A stretch of 64,000 bases of DNA from Melanocharis versteri (taxonomy: Eukaryota > Chordata > Aves > Passeriformes > Melanocharitidae), in assembly GCA_013397845.1 (NCBI GenBank), contig VZTG01009143.1:1-64000 (forward strand), in the 5' to 3' direction. The translations under genes and the position numbers were made by a program. The notes under the pieces are model-generated. The model saw only the letters and a list, made by a program, of their open reading frames with translations. It searched no databases and was not told the DNA's origin. Shown piece after piece: positions 39,801-54,800 of this stretch. The number at the start of each line of letters is the position of its first letter. Positions within the stretch are counted from its first letter, which is position 1.

Positions 39801-42800
39801 TATGTGATCAAACCACAGTTTTCAATAATAAAAATACAACAATATATTTATTCTCTAGGTTGATGTCTGTTTTCCACTTGAATTACATTTATTACTCCAC
39901 AGAAGACTGCAACAAAACTATTTCAGGTTTGCTGAATGACAAAAAGGTGCCGTTTTCTAAACCTTCTCTCAGGAAAGAGATTAGAATAAAAAAGCAGAAC
40001 GCCCTCACAGCTGAAGTGGGGGGAAATTTTCTTGAGATTAAAAGCAACATTCAAAAAAAATGTAAACATTTACCTGTTGTAAATTGCCCTTTTAACTTCT
40101 GGAACACGGGGTCTTGAGCTGTTGCCTGTGCTCTCCTAGCTAGTGACTCTGAGGCTGCACTAGAAAACATGGTGGACACGTTAGAGACATTCTCCAGACC
40201 CACTCCAAAGGTGCTGACTAACTTCTTGACAAAATTCAGTGTATGAGGAGTGATTTTGGCATCTGAAACAGCTCCACTTTTCTCAAAGGCAACGGAGTAG
40301 CACTTTGCCAAGCCCTGCTGCAGTTGTCTGAGAACCTAAGGATGAAAAACAGAAAACGCAAAACAGTCAGGAAGACCAGACCTCCTGATTTGACACCAAA
40401 CATTCATTCCCACAATGCATTTTATATAGTATTACTGGATTTAATCAAACATCTGCTTAAAACTCTACTCTTAAATTGCATCAGAAGGTTAATCAGAATG
40501 ACAGCACTGAGCTTCATTAGCATTGCAAACAAACAAACAGAGCAGGGGAAATGCTGCTTCACAAAGGAAAATTGCTCTTTCAATAGCAGGTAACTTCTAG
40601 ATTTCATATTTTGAGATATATGAAAGAAATGTGGTAAGAGGAGACCTTCAAATAAACACTGTGCTAGGCAGACAGAACAGAACAGTCCAACACGTTGAGA
40701 GGTAAGTAACAGTAGAGTGGCAGGTCCATCTGCTGTCTGTTGCAATTCAAATTTCAGGTAATCACCACCTGTCACAGATCACCAGCTCAAGAAGGAAACT
40801 GGTATCTCTGAAACTTAGTGTAAGAATATACATTTTCAGTTAGGCAACAGCTTAAATCCTAGAGGCATTCCTCACATTAACAGTTCTGCAAAACCTCTGT
40901 ACTGCTTCCAGAAATAACCAAGATCCTTAAACTCCACTCAGAAGTAGAGTCAGATCTACAAACACATCAGTTTACTAATCAAAACAAACAGCTATGCTTT
41001 GATGTTTAAAATTAATTCTGGATAAATATTTTGCAGTTAACTTTCCCTTAGATGATCCATACATCCAAAGGCGTATTGAAGGCAAATACCTCTTCATGCC
41101 AATTCTCTCTGAACCAGACCATCTGATCCACAATGCCTTCCAGAGAGGACAGAAGGGTTGGATGCAGCTCCCGCTGCATGTGCATGATCCTGCTGCATCT
41201 CCACATCGGGGCAGTGGCTCTGATGGGCCCAGGGTCTGAGGCAGAGTGGGACTGATTTCCAACTGAACTTGGCTGCTGTTGCCCCGAATCTGGAAAATGA
41301 ATATTAAAAAGGAAATAAGAACTACCCTTCGTGAACTTGATATGTGCCTGTTTGAAATGGAATAAATAGTTCCAAGAACTGGCTTGAGATTTACATTAAT
41401 TATGTATTACTTACTGAGTTTCAAAAAAAAAAAATTTAGAAAGAAAATCAGGGTTTTTTAGAGAGAAAACTCTGCACCAAATGCTGTTTAGTGGTACAGA
41501 CTTCTCAACATTAAAGCAAAATAAACACTCCTCAAAACCACACAGGAGGTGTAGCTTTCACATTACCAATCTATGCTCCTGGAGGAACAGACATTGTTTC
41601 ATGGAAGATCAAATTATTTGAATTATGGGTGGCTTTTTCCCTTCCATTCTGGGGAGACCTTTCATACATAACTAAAGAATAAACATGTTGATGCCAACAA
41701 CAGACAAACTGTCATACTTTGTATGTTTAGCACAAAACATCTCTAGCATAACAACTCCTCAGACAGGGATTAAGCAGAGTTTTGCTTTATCAGATGACCC
41801 CCACTAACTCATACAACCCACCCACCCAGCAGTGGATGCTGGCAGAACCTACAGGGAAATATTTTACTGCTGCTGGAAAAGAATAAATTATTAGGGTATG
41901 TGGGCATCTCCTTCTGCAAAGGAGCACCCAAAGAAAAATAAAACATTATTTAATTAGTGCCCTTCCAAATTTTATGCAGAAATTTAGTGAACTAATTCCC
42001 AAGTGGAAAGGGCAATTAAATAAACAATGCACTTTGTAATAAAGAACACAGAACTGAAATGAGAGTTCTTCAAGTAGCTCTCCCGGGATTTCCAGGAAAT
42101 TATATGGGACAAAAGAACAACTAAATTCTGCAGAATCATTTGACATAACTATTCCAGATGTGATTTGTTCTTGGGAAAAGAATTGTGCAAGTTGCTGAAT
42201 GCTTTCCCCACCTCCCAAACATTTCTCAAAGCCAACATTGATTTTATCTGGTGTAAACTTAGATGCTCATTTTACTTGAAAATTCACTGTAAGAAGTTAT
42301 TATTTTACAAGTGTGGACCCTTTGAAAACAAACTGAATTTTGCATGGTTCATGCTTCCAATTAAAATTAGACTAGAGAATATTAGAAAACTGTGATGCTC
42401 TCCTGTATTTATAAACCAAGAATTCTCTACTTCTCCACGAATTTATCAAGATTACCATCCAGTAAAGAACATGTGATTCTCAATAGTTAAGGTGACACGA
42501 GAACAAAGGAGATGAAACTCTTCTTGGTGAGTATTTAATATAAGAAATTCAAGACAGCTCAAGCCACCTGCAGATTCACCTTCACAGAAACAAATCAATG
42601 CAAGCAAAGCTTATCAAGAGTTTTCTTCCTTAGCCTTGCTAGGTTGGTATGGCTTCTAGAGAAACTGTTTTCTCTGTAATATCCAGTGAAACTCAACCTA
42701 ACAATTAAGTTACAAAGAGCCCAAACAATTCCATCAGGACCTAACTCACCGCTCTTGTAGCGCTCTCGCTGTTCTATCTTCAAGGTCAAATAGAGGGTCC

Positions 42801-45800
42801 TGATAGGGAAATAAACAGCCTGGGGATACACTCTTCCCACCTATTTGGAGATACACATTTCTCAGTTAAGGAATACTGACTACAGATCACATCAACACGG
42901 ACAGATTCTCCTGTAAATAAGTCCAATTCAGGAATAATCAGCTCTTTGTGTTAAATAACAGCTTATGGAAATTAAAGATTCCTTCAGTAACAGAAACCCA
43001 AAGAGGATGAATTGGTAGCTCCCTGCACACACTGTTAAGACATTACCTAATTAGGGCTTCCAGATCATATTGCCTAATAAACCTGAAAGCAGCATAATGT
43101 CAGAGCCCCAGCTGGGCCAGCTCAAAGATCTTATTCATGTGCATAATGGAAGAAAAACAGACATAATGACAGCGGTTAGTCTTTAAATTAGGCCACAATT
43201 CCCAGCAAGCCCCACGATACTTGATAAGAAAGCCCATTAGAGAGTAACTTTACTCCACCTAATTGTGGCACTAAATGTAAGGGGATACCAACAGCACCCA
43301 AAAATAAAAACAGGATTTTATGGCATCCATTAAAAAAAAAACCCTAAAGAGATGTTGACATTCAGCATCCCATTTAAATCTGTAAATCTCGGTATCTACT
43401 AAAGGAAAGAAACCATGTGTCTACTACCTGCAGTAGAGCACATCTTAAGACATCATTTGAGGCTTCTCCAGCCACAATTTCACTAAATCATAGATCCTTT
43501 CTCCATCCAAATGGATATGGTAGGTGGTAGAAATGTTGCAATGGGATTGAGGTATTCAGCAATCTGATATTTATGGCAGATCACTAACCTGACACACTCA
43601 TGCTTCATGCTGTAACTCAAAAGTCTAAGCTCCAACTAGTATATGACTTCTGAGCAAACACTCACCTCTAAAAGTGTTTCACTAAGTAGTTTATGTGTTC
43701 TATATCATTCACAAAAATATATTAAATAGAATTCCAGAGGGAGAGCTATAATGCCTCATGCAAATAGGGATAAAATTTTTTACTGGATTTAATCTCAGTC
43801 AGTAAAACTCACTTTGAAATTTAAAATATCCTGTTTAAAGAAAGAAATTACCTTTTTTTAACACATCAGCAGTTGCAAACAATACCATTTTTAAAGCTTG
43901 GCATTTTTGTAATTTGCTTTAAAAAAATACTCGTGTCTCATCTCGCCAACAAAGACTACAGACAATAAAGAATTAGAGGTTATCTCCTGGACCTGACTGA
44001 TGAGGTTGAGGAGGAGCTTGCCCTCTGAGCCAACCAGGCACGTCAGCAGCTGTGGGATCCAGGCCAGCCACTGGATGGGTGGGACACCAATACAGTACTT
44101 GTCCACTGCATCTGCCAGGGTGTTCTTATCATCATCAAAACTCAGCAGCCAAAGAACCTAGAAGAGAATTCCAAAAGGATCTCTCAGTGCTTAAAATTAA
44201 GATACATCAATCGTTACGATGCACAAAAGCAGAGATATTTTATTAATATGACTGTGGAGCCCTTGTAAGTGTTAAAGCTGCCTCAGACATTCATTATGCC
44301 TGGCCAATGTTATTTTTTCCCTTAGAAATAATATTTAAAGGATGTAAAAAATAAATTTAAGTGTACTCCTTGCTATGAAACAAGACAGAAAAGAGTAAAT
44401 GAAAATTACTGCATTCCAGAAATTCTTTGGGTTTTTGGCCTGAGGTGTGGATATAAATTTAGGCATTTTTATAGAACCCAGAATACGCAACTCAGATAAA
44501 TGAACATTGATGCAAGAACTTGATTATTTCTTTGGGTGTTCTTAATTATTTTAACTGTCCACCCCTAATGATACTTTTTCTAGTTTAATCTAAATGTAAA
44601 TATATTAAGCATTGACTAAAAATCATTAACTGTTATGCAACCAGACAGGGAGACTAATAAATTTCAGAGTACTATTGAGGCCACCTTTAATCTCAAAAAA
44701 TATTTTCTGTGTTTGTTTCATGGTCAGAACAGATTGACTTCCTTGGTCTGCTACAATTTTTTAATTTTCTTCATGAGAGAGATTAAATATCCTCAAACTG
44801 AGAAACATATTCTACAAATAGCTTTTTTTGGCCAAAATTTTGCTGAACTTCAGAGTAAAACTGGACAGAAAAAGCTTATCTGGAATAAAATGGAATACTG
44901 AGGTAAAAGTCAGTACTATTTACCCATATTAATGATAAACACACCTCAAACTATGTTACTTTTTGAAGGACCAAAAGATGCCTTTTTGCAAGTATTTCAC
45001 CACTTTATGTAGTAGAAATGTTGGATGTGATTTGTCCTCCTCCTCCTACAGAAGAGTTCCAAATCTAAAGGAAACCCCAGACATCCCAACGAAGTAAAAA
45101 AGCCCAGGATGAGTTATGTGCAACCAAGAGCCACCACACGCAGCTCCTGCATCTAAATTCAAGCTTTCCCTCAGCAACCCTTCCTCCAATGGCACAAATT
45201 TGGGCACTGAACATCATCCCAGCCCTTCCCGAGGGGCTGGAGCTCTGATTCTTTTTCAGCCACCTAGAGCTTACCTTTGCCAAGTATTTCCTGGATTTGC
45301 TCTCGTTCTGATGGCGACAGGCGTGCAGGTAGCAGGTGATGGCAGACACCCCCAGGTGAAGCTGCCGCTCCTTCACAAAGATGTTCTCCAGGTAATCCCC
45401 CCACATGGCCCACGCTTTCACCAGCACGTCGTGCATCTGCACAGCTGCAGAAAAAGCTTTGTTTGCTTCTTCAGACCTGCGTGGCGACAAGTAAGAATGT
45501 GAGTTTTATATCATTTAGTAACTGTTTGTTAGTGTAAGTCAGATTTCTGATAGGGCAAGCAATTACTTTCTTAATACTCAGTGGTATTTTTGCACTAAGT
45601 TCTCTAGTAAGGTCTCTTACAACTGTTTCGTCATTGCTTTCCTTAAAGTTCAGCACCTACAAAAGTAAATGCTTCGTAATGGAAACAGTTTTGTAAGTGT
45701 TAAAAATCTCCACATACTCCCTTAAAAAAAAGAAAAAAAACTTCCAGTGCACTGCAATGGAAACCCAAGCAGTGAAACTGGGAGAAAGAAGAGCAAACGA

Positions 45801-48800
45801 TAACACCAGGGGAGTGGAAGGAAAATCATTTAAACATGCTGCTCCACTGAGCAAAAAAAGGAGTAAAGCAACATTGGGAAGATGTTATTTAAGTTATCTT
45901 TTAGAGGAGTGCATCTTACTTAACTCCTTTTCCAGCGAAGTCATGAAAAATTTTACAACCAACATTTTCTGGAAACAGTCAGTTCCTCATCCCCACAGCT
46001 GTAAAAGTTTTTTTCAACAGGAAAAGCAAAGGAATTTGAAGGTTAATCACACTGTTTTGGGTAACCAAAAGATTATTTGTTTGTTACTTCTGAAGTTTTC
46101 TCCATGTTTCCTCAAGTGTCACAAGTCCAAAATGTGGCATGATTCATCCCAATATATATACAGCCCTTGAGTCTGTGTTACTCCTTAGGCGTAAAAATAA
46201 AGGATGAGAAAACTCACACAAGCATTACCAAAATGAAGAAACTTTTAAAGTATTTCAAGACTCCTTATTAGCAGAAAGAGCTCCACTTCTCCCTTGCAGA
46301 ATAAGCATTGAAATAAACCATATGAAAGTATTTTTAACGTAACAATATTAGCTTGGAGGGTTATAATACTAAATGAAAATGACCAGCTACTGAGGCATAA
46401 CTCTGAAAAGGAAAACAGCTTTGTCTGCCATGTGCTAGTTTCTGTGCTACATTAATGTCCTTGCCTTCAGAAGCTCCCTGCACCCTGGATGAAGGTTTGA
46501 TGTGAACCAGCCCAGCAGCAGCCTGATGGATGACTCTGTATCACTACTTCCCCTTTATAAAAAAGGGACTTCTCTGTCCGTTTTCCTTTCTCCCACTCTA
46601 CAATCCATCACTCTTGACACCTGAGGTGATTTTTTTAAAATGGTTTCTATCACCTTGCCCAGGCAATGGGCAGCACAGGAGAATGCAGGAGCAGAGGTGA
46701 CCTTTAACTTCAGCTTTGTTGACACACAGGTAATCAATCAGCAGTCCCATTTCCAGGTTCAACACTGTCACTGGTCCTAACTGAAACCTTCCTAAATTCC
46801 TGACCTCAACTGCAGGGCTAAAAAATGCCGGTGCGGTTTTTGGTAAGATTAAGAAACAGTAAGTACATCAGAACCATGTTTTAAACAGAAACCTTTATCC
46901 ATTTTATCCTGAAGGAACAAATAGAGACAATTCTCTCTAAGAATCTAAAAAAAATTTAAAAATACGGGGGAGGCACACTTTCTTCTCTTTACACTTCAAC
47001 TACAATTAAGCCTGTGACCATATAAAAGGCCACTGTACTTTCCATCAAAGTAATTGCATTCTGCCTATTTAAAATTCTCTCTTGTATCCACAGAAGAAGA
47101 TATTCATCATTTCCTGACTTGAATTGCTTTGTGAGGTTGCAGTGTACAGCTTAAAACCTGATGGATTTCATTCCGTAAATGGCCACAATGCAGTGATAAA
47201 GGAATTATTCCACCCATATGTAACACACAGCAAAACTGTATGCCATTAAATCCCATGCCCACTAAGAGCTGTTGAAATCTGAAGGGGTCTTTTTGGCATC
47301 ACCAAACAAAATTTGACCGATGAGATATTTATTTATTGAATTAAAGAGAGATCTTCCTCAAAACAGTAAAATGCCTGTCAGTGCAAAACAAAACCATTAC
47401 AAAAATAGTTGTGTGAAAGCAAGGCTTGCACCTGGCTGTTTAATTGCTGCAGTGCAAGATGTCTCCAACATACAGCCCATCAGTCTTTTCAGTTCAATTA
47501 TCTGCAATGAGTGTTCCATTTCCACACTGCATCACACACCAGACTTGTCTGAGCTACACCACCACACATTTCCCTGTGCCTTCACCAGCTGCAGCTATTA
47601 AAGGGACAGCCAATGACAATGAAACAGAAATGAGAGAAAGAGAGGTTAATTTTGTTTAAGTAGCTGTAAGCTTATAGACTGAACCTTTTTTCCTTGGTTT
47701 TATACGTGATAATTATTAAGAACATAATTAAAGCAACTTCCTTTTGCCAACTACACAATGACATCAGCTAGACATCAGTTTGTCCAAGTACTCACAGAAC
47801 AAGGGAAGAAGAAAAAAGTATCGTGAACTGCAAAGCTTTGAACAAACCTATCCTCCCTACCTCATCTTACCTCTTGAAACATAAAACTTGGAAAAAAAAA
47901 CAACTGGTGCAATGTTTGATGTAACGGCTTCTTTCCTACAACACTTCAACATAGGACCACTCATTACATCTCCAAACTGCAAAGGAACTCTCACAGATAC
48001 TTTTACTTTCTCACACAGCTGTGAGAAATTTTAGGCTGGTATAAAGATATGGAACAGCTTTTCTGCCCAGACACTGTGTTGAATACTTCAGCTGCATTTT
48101 TCTCAGATGTGTGCCTGTGCCTCTTGCAGCCAGCATACTCACTTGTTAATCTGTGCCAAGAACATTCCCTTCAATGCATAAAACTCTGCAGTCATCTCCT
48201 TGGTGAAGTACTTCAGATTGGTTGATTCAATAACTTCGAGACCCTGTTAAGTAAGCCTTAGTGAGAAAAGTCTTTTAAAAAGGAAGGGTTTATTAAATTA
48301 AAGTGCCATAAAACAACAGCCAAAATATTCTCTTGAAATTTAAATAGCATGACTTTCTAGTATTTCATTTTCATTTTAAAAATTACAGACTGACAACAAT
48401 TTTAAGTTTCCACTGGCCTATGCAAACCATATACTACAGACAACATTTAGCAGGCTATTTTTCCACCTTGTTTATGTTATAATATTATTTATATTATGTT
48501 ATATGACAAGGTTCATTTGCTGGTCAACCACATGCCAGTGGGTTTTGCTTAAAATCACATTTTTTCCTTTTCAACACACATGGTTTTACTTCAGTTTGAC
48601 AGCATCCACCACTCATCAGTCAGACACTCAGAACTGACTTAGAGCTCCAGTTAGTCTTGCAGCAGTGTTGTTTCTTCCCATTACAAATAATGCCATTTCC
48701 AAAGTCCCTTCCATTTATTGATCTTGTAAGATTCCAAAAAACCTACTCCCACTTTACTTCTGGGTCAGCTAATTTTTAATATATTCACAGTACCCAGTTC

Positions 48801-51800
48801 ACAGAGGACACTAAGTGCTTTGCACTAACAGCATGAGTTAAAACAACACTCCCTGCAGGGTGTAACGTGGCCAAGGAAATCCAGCCCCTCTTCCAGACAC
48901 AGGCAGCTTGTTTAGATCAATGTATCTGACAGCCCCTGTAATCCCAGGAGTTCCAACAGCTTCAGGAATGAAGCTGCCCTACCTGCATGCACTCGTTCTT
49001 GCCCATGATTCCAGCCAGCTGAAGGTAACACTTGACTTGCTGCCGGATCTTCTGGAAGCAGTCCACGATGGGCACGGTGGGGATGGTGTGGATGCGGCTC
49101 AGGATGTCCAGCGCCACGTTGACCAGCCCCTGCTTCCGGGCGATCTTCCCGTACTGGATGATGGCTGAAGCAGAGGCATGGACCCCCAGCATGGCGTTGT
49201 TGGAGCTGGGATCGTGCTGGGAACTGTTCTCATACGCAGTCACAATGGCTGCAAAGGGAACGTGAAGTGTTTGTCGTTGTAAATGGCGTTATACAGCGAG
49301 CAGCATCTTACGCAGCAACACACATGAAATGGAAGAGTTAAGATAATCAAACACTTAAATGAAAATTGAATAAAATCTAAAACTTGTCAAAATTAAGCCA
49401 CCAAGAACTTACTTCTAACAATGTGTTGTCTGAAAAATTCTACGATGAATGCATGCTGGAGCAGGCAGACTTACCCTGGTAATGATGTTGTCTCCACATG
49501 AAAATGCTGCTCCAGTGGGATAAATCATCTGACACGATAGGTAACCTGTTCCTCCAAGTCTTGACAACAGTCTTCATATCATGTAAGCTGTTGTTCCTCC
49601 CCAGATTAGTTGGTTGCAATCCTGCATTTATTTGGGCTGCTTCCTGAAGTTCAATTATTTGCTGTGCTGCCTAGAAAACATAAACAATATAAATAAGGAA
49701 CAAACAGAAGATGGCAGCAATCTTGAAGCCACTAAAGGCAGCAGACAGTTTGTTAAAACTTCAACCACCTGAAGTAAAGGCCCACAAACTTTAATGGAAT
49801 TTAATTACCTGTAGTACAATAAAGCCAGTGTAGTATTCTCTAAGCTACCACTTGGCAGATAACAGTTGTATTCATTGTTAATCAACCAAATGAGATAACT
49901 ATTTGAGGGAAAAAAAAGGCAGTCTGAATTTATAGAGTGAAATCTCTTGAAACAAAATAAATTAAAGTAATATTTTCCTACAATCATCTCAGTATCAGCT
50001 CTCACAATAGCTTAACCTTCATCCTACACCCATTCATCACATAAATTTAATTTTCTCATGGGTATTTAATCACATACTATCTGATATTAAAAAAAAGTAA
50101 TTACTGCAGTGCAAATTCAAGGCTGCATTTGTACCTCTGTCAGTCACTGGCTAATTCATCATTTCTTCATGAGGGATATATACATACTAGATTGTTTTAA
50201 AAGCTTGTTTTAATTGATATCTGAAAGCACTTGAATACTTTATTGAGCAATATTAATCTTTTCATGCTCCAGATTCTGCCATTCTTGGGCAAGGGGGGGA
50301 AACTTGAAATATGGGTGAAAACTTAGCAGGAAGGAATTAAATCCATCGAGAAGCCTTCTAAGGGTATTGTGTGAGCTCACAAATTGTACCTATTTACTTG
50401 ATAACTTCTTCTGAATATGGAGAAAACTTCCATATTCATTCGCTTTATCTGATGCATCCATTTCTATCAAGAAAATTCAAAGGTATGAGCTGCTGTGTGA
50501 GCTCTACCCACAGGAACAATCATTTTACAGAGGTCACTTCTTATGTCGTGTAGATTAGTTATGAATCACACACACAGAGTGAAACTACTGATCTTAAACA
50601 GAATCACAGAGGCCTCTGTATCAAAGAGAACTCAAAGCAAAGTCCTCTGCACTTCCACAGGCAGGGCTCAGTCACAGATCTGTGAGCAATGGCCCATCAA
50701 GAAATGATCCCTGTTATGACATTTCAGTTCGTGTTGCACAAAGATATTCCACAATTTCTCCCCTGGAGATGAAAAGTTCCCTCCACAGGAACAAGAGCTT
50801 TGTCAGGTATATATTTATAGGATACATAAACAGGGAAAAAGTCAGCCTAAATGCCAAATGAATGGCACGTTTTGCCTGGATCCCACACTGCCAAGCCCAG
50901 CACGATCCTGCCCCAGCCCCACTTCCACACTGGCTCCAGCTGTACCACACAGAGCAGAGGACACAGGGTTCACTTTTCAAGAATCTTCTGAAAGTAACTC
51001 AAGGCCAAATCCAATTTTTTAAAGATGGGTATAGGCACCTACTTCCATTTGGTTATACTTGGCAATAACATCTACTCTCAAAAATTCTTCTCTTACAGTT
51101 GCAAAATGAATTATTTATATAGTTAAATCCAGGAGAAAACAACAGGTGTTGATATTTTATACACTTCAAAAGGAAACAGAAATCCATTTTTGTTATGGTA
51201 AAATGCGTGTGAAAGTTGCAAAGGACATTCATTTTTCACCATGTAATACATGTTATCTCGTTTCATGTAATAGTTAAACTACATATTCCACATAACCAGA
51301 ATTGTGCCAAGTGCTTCCCAAAATATTTCTGTAGGTCTGAAAAAAGGTGGGTTCAACCTCTTACAAGCTCTTCCTGATAAGCAACAAGCGCTTTGAAGAA
51401 ATAAAAACACACATTCTGCAACTTTGAACAAAAGAATGCCACGACACAAAAGCTATCAGTACTATACACATATACCATATACACTAAAATATTTTACACT
51501 TGCAGCTACTGAAGGTTCTGACAGCTGCTACTGGAGAACAACGGGAAATAAGAACTCTTTGCTGTCACCTGGAGCAGGGGGGTGTGGACGTGGGACACGA
51601 CGTGGGGCAGGCGCCGCCACTCGCGGATGGCCAGGCTGCTCGCCATCTCCACCAGCCGCTCGATGAAGTTCAGCTGCTGCTCCTCGGGGTGGCAGATGGC
51701 CAGGTACCCCCTGTACATGTTCACCTTCCAGGCCATCTCTTTTGGACAACTCAGTTCCACCTGGTCGTGGAAAAGGAAAAACATCCAGTAAAGATCGTTC

Positions 51801-54800
51801 CTATGCGGACAATTAATTTTTTTTAAAGCCTTCTTAAACAAACACCTTTAATCTTTTAAAGACTATCTCATTTTCTAAAAATATCAGTTTGAAGTATTAA
51901 CATTTATGTCCCTAGAGGAGTTTCAGCCCTCCTAAAGTTACAGGCAAGGGCAGGCTAGCACACAAATTGCCAATTCAGCACAGGAGTAGAAGTGCCCATG
52001 CCCAAGCTGCTGCTGGGGTGTTTTTACACTGACAACTAACGCAGCTCAAAGAGCTGAGCCAGCCCAAAGCAGCCCTGCCACAGCAGCAGGAAGCTCACAG
52101 CAAACAATTCCCCCTGCACAAAGCCAAGAGATGCTTCTCAGCAGATAACACACACTACGTCTGAAATGCTTCAGGGGCTCCAGAACACATAATGGCAACT
52201 TCTCACCTAAAAGGATCCTGTCCCTACCTGTCCCACATCACGCAGCATTACACTCCCTGCCTGCTCTAGGGCACTGCTAAGTTTATGAAAATAAACAGCC
52301 AACATTTTTTCAAGTAATCAGCAACCAACCTTCTCATTTATATTAAAGTAATTTCTCAGCACAGGTGCAAAGTCAGGTTATAGTGCTAAAATAATTTATA
52401 AAATAATTTAAAATCATTTCCTCAGAATTCTGGAACAGTAGAAATATGGCAACTAAACCCAGAAAAGCACTCGAATTGTGCAGCGCCTGAATTTTGCGAG
52501 CATTTTACAGCAAACTTGCACTGAGCCAGTCCACACCAGCTGATGCTGCAGGCCTTTAATCTACAACTTTTTCACTTCTTTTTCTTCCACTTTACATCAA
52601 GCCCTTTATGGTTTGATGTGCAACACAGAAATCCCTCTGCATTATCCTCTTGTTGATAAACTGTATGGTGACGATTACAATTGTTATTCCTGCTATCCTC
52701 AACTGACTTTTACGCCTGAGCCAGCAAAGAGAAAGTGCCAGGTAGCATCCTTACACTTACACAGTGAAAATAATCTCCTTCTTTATTATGTTATCTACTG
52801 GACCATTAAACACAATGGCAGTGTGAGCAAATGGAAATGAGTCTTGGGTCCTATCAAAGGCTACTTGGTGTTTTAATAGCTCAACTTTAATGGGTGGATT
52901 ATTAAAAATCTTTCACAAAGATTTACGAAAACTGATAGATGTTTGCCATCCTTTCTGGTCTCTCTTGTGAATCAACCACGGAACTTGACAAAAAACAGCC
53001 ACATTAAAGAATACCAATAAAATTGGAGTAGTGAGTACAGCAGCACAGAATCAATTATCCTTTCAGATCCTAATATTTATGCAAACGTGTGCTGACACTT
53101 TTACAAGAACCTGAGTAGAGTCGCAAAGGCTCCATTTATGGCTTCAGCAGCATCTTCTCCTTAGTCATTTAGTAAATGTCTCATTACTGAAAATACCTCA
53201 TTTAATACAACTGCAACTAAAGCCTATCAGCACTTACTCAGGGCTGTCACTTCCACTCAACTTGCAGTTGTCCAAAACCAGAACCTGTCAGACATGATCT
53301 ATTTCACTCTGTTCAAGCCCAAGGCTTATAATATACTGTACAATATAGTTCACATTTTAGGCTTTAAAGGTTTCTCAAATATTTCTATACTTAGCCTCTG
53401 AAGTGGCATACTTAAATAGGACACACAATACTAAGTGTTATAGGAACAAAAGAAATTAATTAAAATGTAAATAGCACCCATAAGACGGTTTTTGTTGCAT
53501 ATGCAGTTTGCTACTTAGAGATTTGGCTTCACATTGTATTTTAAATATGTACTTCACCCCTTTATTGCAAATTCTGGCATCTTTAGCAGAGTAATTCCAG
53601 TACTGTCACACTGTATACAACAGTGCAAGGAAGATCTGCAAGCTCCTTTCCACCTGTGATTTAATGCAGTATTCTCAACTTTCAGATTTCAGTTTTACAT
53701 CTGGTTAATGTTTCTATATTAACTCATCACAGATGAACAACTCTACCTACCATGAAAAGAGGATATACCTCATTAAAATTAAAACAAAACAGAAAAAAAA
53801 CCAAAGAAAAACCAAATCAAAACACAAAAAAACCCCCATGTTTTCCATCTTCTATAGATTAGTCACACCATATACAATGCTCAAAAAAAAATTCCAGACA
53901 ATTTACTGGCGACTCCAATACAGAAATCAGCCACTTGCCCATAGAAGCCCAAGATGGCAATACAGCCTGGCATCTTAAAACAGCCTCAAGAAAAATAACC
54001 ACCAGCTTATTCTCCTGGGATGGTTCTTAAAACAGTTGGGATGAAGATACCCAAGACAGGATGAGGAGAAACCAAACATGAGTACTGAAAGCCCTCACTC
54101 ACCTGCACCAGAGCCTCCTTCATAGCAATCCAGTTTGAGACCCTCCAGGCACACTTCAACACCAGGTAAGGATTTATGTGACCTTTGGATTGGCCATATT
54201 CTGTCAAAGGCTCCCACTGGTTCAACTCTTTTGAGCAACTAAGAAAATCAAATGCAGTGTCAATTTGGTTACAAAAAAACCCCAAAATAAATAAAATTCA
54301 ATGAAAGTGACAATAAACGTTGTGTATCAGAATATTGTCTGCATATTTGTTTGTCTACAAAGAGCTTTGCAAGCACTGCAGAAGTTTTATCCAGATGGGA
54401 AGACTATTTTTTTTTTAACTTATTTATTACCAGTTATAATACAGAAATCTGTGAACAGGGAAGAGCTGCATTTTGTGTCTCCCAGAACAACCATTTTCAA
54501 TAGGAAAAACAAATTTTAGCTCCAGTCTGTTTCCACCAATAGCAAATTACATTTTTACAGCAATTCAGGCATATCACTTCTGAGGCTCTGTGAAGGGAAT
54601 ACAAAACAGCTTTTTTTATTCCCTTAAGTTTTCTCTGTATCTGAGCTAAGTCCTGAGGTAAGTTTATTCTCATAATGAATGTTTTAAACCAAGAGCAGGG
54701 TATTTTGCTGCTATTGCAGGGTAAAATACTTGTTCCACACCAGCTTTCAAGTCTTACCGAATCCAGTGGTCTTCCCAGAGCTGATACTCAGGGAAGATGG

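Larger units (their letters stand above)
33774..40073 (-). other. TRRAP: Large TRRAP intron (6.3 kb)
   Basis: Apart from direct-repeat copy B (33,836), the short tetranucleotide runs and a possible CR1 fragment at 38,786, I see nothing recognisable. No missing exon is needed: the protein and the phase are continuous across it. Confidence 0.8.

Noticed and set aside
40975..41262. 95-codon minus-strand frame over TRRAP exon 20
   Set aside because: Out of frame with TRRAP. The frame shifted by two gives the recognised protein and fits both splice sites.
45697..46170. 157-codon plus-strand open frame in a TRRAP intron
   Set aside because: Starts in a lysine run from an A-rich tract and has no family match.
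49032..49265. Plus-strand frames antisense to TRRAP exon 15 and similar ones over other exons
   Set aside because: Mirror images of conserved coding sequence; the minus-strand protein explains the open frames.
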